Below, in pieces: positions 13,690-23,599 of a stretch of DNA of 64,000 nucleotides. Origin of the DNA: Sipunculus nudus (Eukaryota; Annelida; Sipuncula; Golfingiida; Sipunculidae); the NCBI GenBank assembly GCA_026874595.1, contig CM049313.1, forward strand, positions 61,304,659 to 61,368,658, in the 5' to 3' direction. The notes beneath the pieces are model-generated. The model saw only the letters and a program-made list of their open reading frames with translations, had not been told where the DNA came from and ran no database searches. How positions within the stretch are numbered: position 1 is the stretch's first letter; every line of letters starts with the position of its first letter. The position numbers were made by a program, and so were the translations under genes.

Positions 13690-14829
13690 TTGTGTCTTTA
13701 TTTTATGACTGATCAGTTATTTGAGATTTAATAATGAATGAAATGTTTACATCGTTGGGCACTTGTGCTCACATCTCATCTTCATCAAATGATACCTTAA
13801 AAGGGATTATTAATATACCTAAGTCTTATTTTTAATTATAAATCGGTTGATAGAAAAAAATGTCCAGATCAATTATTCTCTTGCTATGAATTCCCCATTC
13901 TAACTGCTTGCTCCAGAGAAGTCTTTATTTGCGGAGTAAATCAACTTGTGCGCAGCAAGGTTTAGCATGTAATTATCGAGGTTAGTTGATTCGTCTGATG
14001 GCAGCTGTACTCAACAGTTAGAGACGGACTTATGAGGAGAGCCAGAAAAACAATTCAAAATAATTTACAGTTTACCTCAATGACAATAATATTTTTATTT
14101 AAAAGATGCTTTACTGTTAAAATGCGATAAAAAGACCGTCTTATTTTTTTTTTGTTCTGGGGGAACCTTTAATTGAATATAAATTTCCGAAAGGGGCGAG
14201 CAGACTGGTTATGCAAAATCGAGTTGGTGACCTTGCCCCACATTTCTCTTGAATTAATATAATCCTTGAGCTATAAACTGTAATTTCACGAAATTAAAAT
14301 TCAGAATATGAATTGTCTGACTTTAAAGTCTGCATTTACGTTTTGTTTCAACTCTGTTCATCAGTTTCTAGTTGTAAACTGTCTCAGGAAAATATTATAA
14401 GTTGCAGATCTGTACCCATTTACATCAATTTCACAATTTACAAAATGTCAGATCGTATATGAAGTGGAAAAATACATAAGGAATATTTGATATTTATAGC
14501 CTTGGAGCCATTTTTTGTTAGTTTCCAGTCTGCAAATTATTTAATGTTAGGTTGAAACTACGACTACATGTTTGCAAGAGATTTAATGTAGTACTGGCTA
14601 TCTGATACCTCTTTCTCTCATCCATCAATAACAGTTGATTTTTTTAATATCATTATTCTGAAGTTTAAGTTTAGAAAGACGGCAGTTTTACGTTTTTAAA
14701 ACGGCAAAGAATTCTGTTTTTATAGGTATAATGTGACTTAAATTCAAATAACGTATCCAACGATTTATCCATTATAACCTTTTGAACATCAGAAGTTTAC
14801 ACTGCAATATCTAATATATATATATGTAT
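13690..14829. other. AT-rich DNA, nothing recognised
   Basis: No exon, repeat or RNA signature found; short stop-rich frames only. Confidence 0.5.
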
Positions 14830-15452
14830 TGCTACAGGTGCTCTTTTTATTGTGTGACACGGGCGTAACTCGTGTTGTTGTTATATTTTATGTTTAATCC
14901 GTACTGGTTGGGCTCTCATTGTCATGTGAGCCTTGGGTTTTCACGCCTGGTTAAGGGTCACGTGATGAGCCTGGTATGTGTGGAGATACACAGCGCTGTT
15001 CTTTCTAGAGAATTTCTGAAACGCGTGTTTACTGTTGAGTAGGGTCCTTATAGACTGTTCGAGAAGTGGAAAATTCCCGGCTTGGGGTTTGAAGGTATAT
15101 AAAGGGACTGTTTTTTTAGAACCAGAGAAGCGTGTGTCAGGACCTTATCCGACGAATGCGGCAATTATAGATTTTCAAGAACTTTCTCCTGGATTTTATA
15201 CATTTGGACTTCAGTTTGGACTTCTGTGTTGTTACAAGAACTTTCCACTGGACTGTCATTCTCCGAGAGAGTTTACATTCAAAAGACTTATCGTTGTGAT
15301 GGTGTTGGTATCGAGGTACTGTACCATTATCTTTCTGTGTGATTATATTGACTTGTTGCTATAACGCTTTTTTACTGTATAATTGTATTGATTTAGTGTA
15401 TTGTATTGTTAGGGTTGTTTTAAGAATAAATTATAGTTATTTGTTAACAACA
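14830..15452 (+). repeat. 5' LTR, first part
   Basis: Matches the 3' LTR from TGCTACAGGTGCTC onward. It lacks about 35 bp that the 3' LTR has near 22940-22975. It is interrupted at an AACAACA site (15446-15452). Confidence 0.9.
15096..15104 (+). promoter_or_regulatory. LTR TATA box
   Basis: TATATAAAG in the middle of the 5' LTR. The equivalent in the 3' LTR reads TATATTTAAAG near 22905. Position fits the U3 promoter; an AATAAA further along (15426) could serve polyadenylation. Confidence 0.5.
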
Positions 15453-17375
15453 AGTGACCCATGGGTCATGACGCTCAGCTGACTTGGAAGAGATTCACAA
15501 AAGGAAATTTTATCATCAGAATGGTAGTATATACCCATTCAACTGAAGCATCAAACAGATTAACCAACAGGCCAAGATTTAGTCTGTATTTATATATCTG
15601 AAAAATAGAGAAAAAATGTGTAAATTTTAAAAACTAGAAACTTCGTTTTGGCGGATACAAAAATACAGGTGGCTCCACCAGTCTGCAGAAACTAATAAAA
15701 CCACTTAATGGTCAATATCCATGCAAAGAATCATGGTGATCTCCGCATTGGTTGTTCAGATACTTCAGCTTTTGTATCAAATTGTCCATTATTCTGAGGG
15801 ATACTTCGGAGTCCTATAGCTTGAAGGATATGGGTTACAGAGACCTAATTTTAAGTTTCCACAAGCACTTTTCATGGGCCTCCTCGCATGACAAGAATGA
15901 GGATTCTAGGTCCAGTTGTTGCGATTTGTACCCTGTTGACAGATAACCACCTTTAAAGGAATAAAAAAAAAGAGAAAAAAATTCGTAAAAATTTGAAAAA
16001 AATAGAGGTGGCGCACCCAGTCTGCAGAAACTGATTGAACAGGTCATGATCAATATGTATGCCGAAAATCATGACCATCAGTGTTGTAGTTATTGAGATA
16101 CTGCAGTTTTTGTATCAAATTTTCCATTATTCTAGGGGGTAATTTGGAGCCATACAGCTTAAAGAATATGGGTAACAGAGACCTAATTTCAGGATTCCAT
16201 GGAACCTTTTCATGGGTTCCCTGTGTGTCAAGAATGAAGATTCTAGGTCCGGTTTTAATTATTTGTGCCCTGTTAACAGATGTTCATATCGTTAAAGGTC
16301 TCAAAAATAGAGAAAAAATTCGTAAAAAAACCCGAACAAATACAGGTGGTGCCACCAGTCTGCATAAACTGATGAAACACTCCATGATCAATATCCATGA
16401 AAACCACTATGGTGATCTCTGCATTAGTTGTTCAGATACTTCAGCTTTTGTATCAAATTTTCCATTATTCTGAGCTGTATTTTGGAGTGCCATAGCTCAA
16501 AGGATATGGGTAACAGAGACCTAATTTCAGGTTTCCATGGAGACTTATCATGGGTCTCCCTGTGTGTCAAGAATGAAGATTCTAGGTCCGGTCGTTACGA
16601 TTTGTACCCTGTTGACAGATAACTACATCCTTAAAGGTCTCAAAAATAGAGAAAAAAAAAATTGTGAAAATTTGAAAAAATACAGGTGGCGCCACCAGTC
16701 TGCAGGAACTGATGAAACACCTCATGATCAATATGTATGCCAAAAATCATGACCATCAGTGATGTAGTTATTGAGATTTTGGTGTTTTTTGTACGAAATT
16801 TTTGACTATTCTGGGGGGTACTTTGGGGCCCCATAGCTCAAAGGATATGGGCAACAGAGACCTAATTTCATGTTTCCAAAGAGATTTTTCATGGACCTCT
16901 CAGTGTGTCAAGAATTAAGATTCTAGGTCTAGTCTTTACGATTTGTGCCTTGTTAACAGATGTTCACATTTTTAAAGGTCTCAAAAATAGAGAAAAAAAT
17001 TTGTAAAAATCGAAATATACAGATTGCGCAACCAGTCTGCAGGAAGTGCTGGAACATCTCATGATCAATATGTATGCCAAAAATCATGACCATCAGTCAA
17101 GTAGTTATTGAGATATTGAAGTTTTTGCATGAATTTTTTTACTTTTCTTAGGGGTACTTTGGGGGCCCATAGCTCGAAAAATATTGATAACAGAGACCTA
17201 ATTTCTGGTTTCCATGGAAACTTTTCATGGACCTCTCAGAATTCCAAGTTACAAGGTTCTAGGTCCAGCGGTTACGATTTGTGCCTGGTTAACGGACGTA
17301 CAGACGGACAGACAGACGGACGACGGACAAAGAGTGATCGCTATAGCTCAGATGACTTTCAGTCAGCTGAGCTAA
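15453..17375. mobile_element. Nested element of five 340-bp tandem repeats inside the LTR
   Basis: Flanked by the 7-bp direct repeat AACAACA (15446-15452 and 17376-17382) and absent from the 3' LTR, so it is a later insertion. Inside, a palindromic core related to GGTGGCGCCACC followed by CAGTCTGCAG recurs near 15665, 16004, 16345, 16684 and 17024. The sequence GCTCAGCTGACT occurs near one end and inverted (AGTCAGCTGAGC) at the other. It resembles tandem-repeat 'pearl'-type mollusc elements (inference) and has no coding capacity. Confidence 0.85.
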
Positions 17376-17511
17376 AACAACACTGACTTTTTTATTCATT
17401 CCCCTAGACATTTCACGCTGCCTAGTGTTACAGAATCTGATTTTTTTATCTCCATTACAGGATTTGTGTTCATCGCGCATACGTGACCTGTTTATATTAG
17501 GTTCCGTAACA
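17376..17511 (+). repeat. 5' LTR, second part
   Basis: Resumes the LTR from ACTGACTTTTTTATTC and ends GGTTCCGTAACA, matching 23291-23425 of the 3' LTR. Confidence 0.9.
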
Positions 17512-17517
17512 TAAAAG

Positions 17518-17536
17518 TGGGGGCTCTCGTCGGGAT
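17518..17536 (+). other. Primer-binding-site candidate
   Basis: TGGGGGCTCTCGTCGGGAT starts with TGG, as needed to pair with a tRNA CCA end, and lies six bases after the LTR. The tRNA was not identified. Confidence 0.5.
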
Positions 17537-17676
17537 GCTTAATAGTTTTCAAATTTATTAGGCCTTGACCTGGATATTGTTTTATCATACATTGTTTACA
17601 AGATTACATATTGTTTACAGTACATTGTTTACAGGATTTATCTCAGTGTTTTTTTTTATTGTTTTGACATCTTGAC

Positions 17677-19239
17677 ATGGCAGATTTCAAACCTGAAACA
17701 TTTGTTAACGATCCGGACCCTGATCAACTTGAACAGTTGTCAAAAGACCAGTTGTTGCGTTTGGGACAACACTTGGGGCTAAGTGTGAAAAAAGCTTTAA
17801 GAAAGCCTGATATCATTGCTAAAATCATGCAAGATCTTATTAGCAAAGGTTTAAATGAAGAGACTGAAGTTGAAACATAAAAAAATGGCAGCCTTGGAAT
17901 GCAATTAGAATTTAAAAAGTTGGAAATGCAACATGAGCTAGCATTAAAGGAGAGGGAAGAACGGTTAGAAAGAGACAGACTAGAAAAAAAATTGAGTTAA
18001 AGACTTAAACTAGAACATAGTCTAAGTGCTGCCCCAACTCACAGTTTTGATGTTACTAAACACATTAGACTTGTCCCACCTTTTTAAGTAAAAAAGAGGT
18101 TGATAAATATTTCTTACATTTTGAGTAGGGAGCTGAAAATTTAAAATGGCCTAAGAATAATTGGACTATGCTGTTACAAAGTGTATTGACTGGCAAGGCC
18201 ATTCGGAATTGGGAAAAGCGCAAAGAACAGACCTACGTAGAATTTGCAAGGACAAAAGAGCAGTTTTTTATCGCTGGTGTAGTTCTAAAAATGTAATGAA
18301 AGATTATGACAATTTGCGCCAGTTGATTTTGCTTGAAGAATTTAAGCTCTGCATTAACGCAGATGTTGAAACTTTTCTCGATTAGAAAAGTTCTGAAACA
18401 CTTGACATTGCTGCTCAATTAGCTGATGATTATTAATTGACACACAAAATGTCCTTTACTAGCAAATCAAACCAGTCATTTACAAATAAGAATGTAAAAC
18501 AATATGGTCAAAAGAAGTTTACAGCGCAGTTTCCCAGTACTAGTAGTCCTGATAGTTCAACAAAGCCCATTGCTACACCTCAGTCACGCCAAATGTGTCT
18601 AAGTCCAACAAAGACCAGTTATTTTCAAAGAAATTCTGTTATTACTGCAAGAAGGAAAGTCATCTAACATCTGACTGCTGGAAACTTGCGAAAAGATAAA
18701 ATAGCAAACCTCCTGGTTTTGTTTCAAAATCGATGCATAGCATAGTACAAGAGACAGGCTCTTTTCATGTAAATAAGGGGTACAACTCCTTTGTTGACTC
18801 AAATAAAGAGTTTGATGCTACGGAGGCCCAGGTGCCGTCTAAATCCAAAGAAGAGGCCGTAGCTTGCTGGGTAAAAATTAAATAAGTCTAGGTCCTTTCA
18901 AGACTCCTGCGAGGAGTTTTCTCTGTATAAGGCCAAGTCCTTTTATGACCCTTGCGAGAGTATTTCAAATGAGGCCAGGTCCTCTTATGACAAACAAAAG
19001 TTTGTTTCTGCTGAGGAAAATTCCTCTGTTGACTGCCATGAGGAGTTTGTTAAGGATGTAGGTTCCTCAGATGACTCTGAAATAGAGTTAATGACTGACA
19101 CCTTCAATATCAGTTTTTTTATGAGGTTGAGGTAGTAGATCCCTCTCTTGACACTGAAATGGAGTTATTTGAGCCATTCATATATGATGGTTTTGTATCA
19201 CTTTCGAGTGATTTTTCAGATTCTACCCCTATTTGAATT
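17677..19239 (+). pseudogene. Gmr1-like gag: N-terminal domain, SCAN-like capsid, CCHC zinc knuckle
   Basis: The ATG at 17677 opens a 67-codon ORF (LEQLSKDQLLRLGQHLGL) that ends in a stop. Other frames then continue the protein: a charged coiled-coil stretch at 17900-18000; a capsid segment with DVTKHIRLVPPF at about 18050 and LRQLILLEEFKLCIN at about 18320; then ETLDIAAQLADDY; and a knuckle CYYCKKESHLTSDC near 18640. The capsid pattern resembles the SCAN domain of vertebrate zinc-finger proteins, which is thought to derive from Gmr1-like capsids. Several stops make it non-functional. Confidence 0.8.
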
Positions 19240-19815
19240 TTGAGGGACACTGGTTCAGCCCAGACTCTCATGTTAGCAAACACTTTGCCATTTTCTAATA
19301 GGTCCTTTTCTGGTGCACATGCACTTGTTAATGGTGTGTTTATAGACAGGCACACTTCAGTTCCGCTTCACAGTATCCATTTAAAGTCAGATTTGATTTC
19401 TGGGAATATTACTGTGGGCATAAGAACTACTCTACCCTTTAAGGGAATTCAGTTGCTACTAGGCAATGATGTTGCAGGTGATAAAGTACAGCCTGTACCA
19501 ATAGTGACAGAAAAGCCGTCACTTGATCAGGACACTGATCCGGAAAGTCAGGAAATTCCTGGTTTGCATCCTTTATGTGCTGTAACTAGATCTTTGGCCA
19601 CGAAAAACACACATGAGGATAATGGTCCAGATAATAACACTCTGGGAGTCACTAGTGACTCATCTAATGACTCGCCCGTACAGGATGCAGCATTCTCAAG
19701 GTCAGAACTTATCGCGGAACAGCATAAGGACCCTGATATTTCATGTTTGTTTCCCAGGGCAGTTTCTAAAGATGAGCTGTCACAGAACCCAGTTTTTTTC
19801 TATGTCAAAAATTAA
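19240..19815 (+). pseudogene. Gmr1-like protease region
   Basis: An open 191-codon frame contains RDTGSAQTLM, the aspartyl-protease active-site signature (DTGS), and LLLGNDVAGD, the usual C-terminal flap/strand motif. It follows gag and leads into the integrase after a frame change near 19815. An acidic linker occupies the second half. Confidence 0.8.
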
Positions 19816-19829
19816 TTGTTATGCGTAAA

Positions 19830-21084
19830 TGGCGACCACCTGATGTATGCGCTGATGATGAGTGGGCCATCAAACATGAAATAGTTATGCCCAAAAGCTT
19901 ACGCAGTAAAGTTCTAAGCACGGCACATGAGGCTCCTTTGTCTGGCCATTTAGGTATAAATAAAACTTATCAAAAAGTTAGTACACACTTCTATTAGCCT
20001 ATCCTCAGGAAAGATGTTGTACAATATTGTAAATCATGCCATACATGCCAGATGGTAAGCAAGCCAAATCAGAATCCCCCTAAGGCCCTACTTAGGCCTA
20101 TTCCTGCTTTTGATGAACCATTCAGTAGGATTATTGTTGATTGTGTTGGACCACTGCCCAAAACAAAATCTGGACATGAATACCTGCTGAAAATCATGTG
20201 CACATCTACCAGGTTCCCTGAGGCAATACCATTGCGCGAAATTAATGGCAAAAGTGTTGTCAAAGCTCTGACCAAGTTTTTTTTACAACTTTTGGATTAC
20301 CAAAATCCGTCCAGTCTGACCAAGGGTCTAATTTTATGTCTGGCTTATTCCAACAAGTTATGCTTGAGCTAGGTATAAAACAGTACAGGTCTTCGCCATA
20401 CCATCCTGAAAGTCAGGGCGCCCTCGAGCGTTTTCAACAGACATTAAAAACATGATCAGAACTTATTGCTATGACACACAGAAAGACTGGGATGAAGGAA
20501 TCCACTTATTGTTGTTTGCTGTCAGAGAATCCTTTCAAGAGTCCTTGGGTTTCAGTCCCTTTGAACTAGTTTTTGGACACTTTGTTCGAGGTCCATTGAA
20601 ACTGCTTAAAGAAAAACTCTTATGTGAAAATCCTGATTCTCTTAGTTTACTGCAGTATGTCTCAGACTTTCGCACTAAACTACACAATGCTTGTGAGATT
20701 GCAAAGTCAAATCTAAAATCTACACAAAGTAAAATGCAAACAAAGTATGACAAGCACACTGTAAGTAGGACGATTGAGCCTAGTGAAAAGGTCCTTGTCT
20801 TACTTCCCATCCCTGGCAGACCTCTGCAAGCTAGGTATTTTGGTCCTTACATTGTTGACAAAAAAGTCAGTGATTTAAATTACATACTGTTGACACCAGA
20901 TAGACGTAAGAAGAAACAACTGTGCCATGTTAACATGATGAAACCATATTATGACAGAAATAGCACATCAGATGTTGTACATAATGTTACTGCTGTAAAT
21001 TGTGTAAAAACTGACCCTGACCAAGTTAAAGTAGATACTGATTGTAAGTGTGATGTAGACATTCAGTGTGGTACAGTACCATAA
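19830..21084 (+). pseudogene. Gmr1-like integrase (HHCC, DDE, GPY/F)
   Basis: The zinc-binding domain shows AHEAPLSGH and CKSCHTCQM near 19928-20055. The catalytic core begins IIVDCVGPLP at about 20130, continues QSDQGSNF near 20315 after a frameshift, and ends HPESQGALERF near 20405, giving the D-D-E triad. The intact 210-codon ORF 20452-21084 carries the rest of the core and a GPY-like C-terminal module (ARYFGPYIV). One in-frame TAG at about 19996 and the frameshift inactivate it. It lies 5' of RT, unlike normal gypsy elements. Confidence 0.88.
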
Positions 21085-21836
21085 AAAACTCAGACGTGCT
21101 TAAAAACCTGGATGCCAAACTGTCACACCTTACCGCACAACAACAACAAGACCTCAAGAACCTGCTGCGGAATTATGAACATTGGTTTAGTGACATTCCT
21201 ACGCGAACTAACATGTTGTGCCATGACGTCGATGTTGGCGAGGCAAGCGCAGTCAAGCAACATCCATATAGACTGAATCCAGAAAAGCAAAAGTATCTAT
21301 CGGACGAGATTCAATATTTGCTGGACAATGATTTTATTGAACCTAGTAACAGTAACTGGAGTTCACAATGTAATCTGTGCCAAAACCTGATGGAAGTTAC
21401 CGTATGTGCACAGATTATCGAAAACTGAACTCTGTCACCAAGACTGACACGTTCCCCATTCCGAGGATCGATGATTATATTGATAGAGTGGGTAGCTCCA
21501 GATATGTCTCCAAGTTTGACTTGCTAAAAGGATTCAAGCAAGTTCCGCTGACAGAACGAGCGAAAGAAGTGTCCGCATTTGTGACGCCACAAGGACTGTA
21601 CCAGTATAAAGTTATGCCGTTGGCCATGAAGAACTCGCAAGCCACGTTCCAGCGCCTCATCCATATGGTTGTCAAAACATTCAGGGCTGCGACGAATATA
21701 TTGATGGCCTCATCGTGTACAACGACACCTTGGAGAAACATCTGCAAATTCTTCGTGACCTCTTCGAAAGACTCAGTGAAGCACGTCTGACCGTCAACTA
21801 AGTAAAATCTGAGTTTTGTCATGCACAAGTTACATT
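21066..21836 (+). pseudogene. Gmr1-like reverse transcriptase
   Basis: Spans two frames. It opens with HPYRLNPEKQKYL and DNDFIEPSNSNWSS, continues DGSYRMCTDYRKLN, SKFDLLKGFKQVPL and FVTPQGLYQYKVMP, and reaches the catalytic box near 21696, which reads YIDG instead of YxDD. Frameshifts near 21375 and 21680 and a stop near 21800 add to the damage. Confidence 0.88.
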
Positions 21837-21837
21837 T

Positions 21838-22500
21838 TTGGGTCATATTGTAGGGCAGGGTCAGGTAAAACCTGTCGATGCTAAGATAAGTGCTATTTCT
21901 GCATTTCCTAGACCAGAAAACAAAAAGAAAATAATGAGTTTTCTTGGTATGGTTGTATACTACAGGAAATTTTGTCCAAATTTTGCTGCTGTAGCTGAAC
22001 CTTTGACTAATTTATTTAAGAAGAAACAAAAGTTCGTATGGAATGTTCAGTGTGAAAATTCATTTAAGAATTTGAAAGCAATTCTGCAAAGTTCACCAGT
22101 TTTAGCAGCTCCAGACTTTTTTGTACCTTTTAAGTTAGCTGTAGATGCTAGTGATACTGCTGCTGGTGTGTTGTTACAAGAAGGCAATGATGGCATTGAT
22201 CATCCAATTTGTTATTTCTCAAGAAAGTTTAATGCAAACCAGAAAAACTACTCCGCTATTGAAAAGGAATCTTTGGCTTTGATTTTGGCGTTGCAACATT
22301 TTGAAGTTTATGTTACTTCATCAGTCAGGCCTATCATTGTCTTCAGTGATCACAATCCCCTCACGTTCGTGAACAAGTTAAAGTGTAAAAATCAAAGATT
22401 GTTGAGATGGAGTTTGTTCTTACAGGATTACAATCTTGATATCATACACATTAAAGGGAAAGACAATGTACTTGCTGATTGCTTATCGAGATGTTTATGA
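21838..22500 (+). pseudogene. RT connection and RNase H of the Gmr1-like element
   Basis: A 220-codon open frame encodes FLGMVVYYRKFCPNFA (RT thumb/tether) and then an RNase H with LAVDASDTAAGVLLQ, SAIEKESLALILAL and VFSDHNPLTFV. It ends with the terminal motif LADCLSRCL, about 130 bp before the 3' LTR. No integrase follows, which confirms the rearranged order. Confidence 0.9.
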
Positions 22501-22631
22501 AATGTTGTGAACAAGATGTTTATGTAATGTTGTAAAAAAGCTGATTTTTTAGATGTTGTAAAATTTTAGTGATTGTGACCGCAAAAAGAAAGTTTTCCAA
22601 GAAAATTTCTTTTTTCTTACAGGAAGGGGAG

Positions 22632-23425
22632 TGTTACAGGTGCTCTTTTTATTGTGTGACACGGGCGTAACTCGTGTTGTTGTTACATTTTATGTTTAAT
22701 CCGTACTGGTTGGGCTCTCGTTGTCATATGAGCCTTGGGTTTTCACGCCTGGTCGTGGGTCACGTGATGAGCCTGGTATGTGTGGGGAGATACACAGCGC
22801 TGTTCTTTCTAGGGAATTCCTGAAACGCGTGTTTACTGTTGAGTAGGGTACTTATAGACTGTTCGAGAATTAAAGTGGAAAATTCCCGGTATGGGGTGTG
22901 AAGGTATATTTAAAGGAGCTGTTTTTAGAACCAGAGGGCAGAGCAGCGCAGATACTAGCGGACACAGAAGCGTGTGTCAGGACCTTATCCGACGAATGCG
23001 GCAATTATAGATTTTCAATAACTTTCTCCTGGATTTTATACATTTGGACTTCAGTATACTTTCTGTGTTGTTACAAGAACTTTCCACTGGACTGTCATTC
23101 TCCGAGAGAGTTTACATTCAAAGGACTTATCGTTGTGATGTTGTTGGTATTGAGGTACTATACCATTATCTTTCTGTATGATTATATTGACTTGTTGCTA
23201 TAACGCTTTTTTACTGTATAATTGTTTTGATTTAGTGAATATTGTTAGGGTTGTTTTAAGAATAAATTATAGTTATTTGTTACCAAAAAAAACACTGACT
23301 TCTTTATTCATTCCCCTTGACATTTCACGCTGCCTAGTGTTACAGAATCTGATTTTTTTAAATCTCCATTACAGGATTTTTGTTCATCGCGCATACGTGA
23401 TCTGTTTATATAAGGTTCCATAACA
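22632..23425 (+). repeat. 3' LTR of the Gmr1-like element
   Basis: 794 bp from TGTTACAGGTGCTC to TTCCATAACA. Closely similar to the 5' LTR parts apart from small indels; contains an uninterrupted version of the site where the 5' LTR received its insertion. Confidence 0.92.
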
Positions 23426-23428
<3 letters not shown>

Positions 23429-23471
<43 letters not shown>

Positions 23472-23496
23472 TAAATGTATATCCCAAGTGCCTGTG

Positions 23497-23571
<75 letters not shown>
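23429..23571. repeat. (TA)n microsatellites beside the 3' LTR
   Basis: Two TA arrays (23429-23467, 23501-23571) directly after the LTR; the element probably inserted in TA-rich DNA. Confidence 0.95.
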
Positions 23572-23574
<3 letters not shown>

Positions 23575-23599
23575 TTTGCAAAGTATCTACTAACCCCTC

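Larger units (their letters stand above)
14830..23425 (+). mobile_element. Gmr1-like Ty3/gypsy LTR retrotransposon, defective
   Basis: Long terminal repeats begin TGTTAC/TGCTAC and end GTAACA. The 3' copy is 22632-23425; the 5' copy is 14830-15452 plus 17383-17511, split by a nested element. A tRNA-primer-like site starting TGGGGG follows six bases after the 5' LTR, and a purine tract AGGAAGGGGAG precedes the 3' LTR. Coding order is gag, protease, integrase, then reverse transcriptase and RNase H. Integrase before RT is the Gmr1 arrangement rather than the usual gypsy order. Stops and frameshifts break every domain, and the second Asp of the RT catalytic YxDD has become Gly. No clear target duplication is visible at its ends; the flanks are TA-rich. 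Confidence 0.9.
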
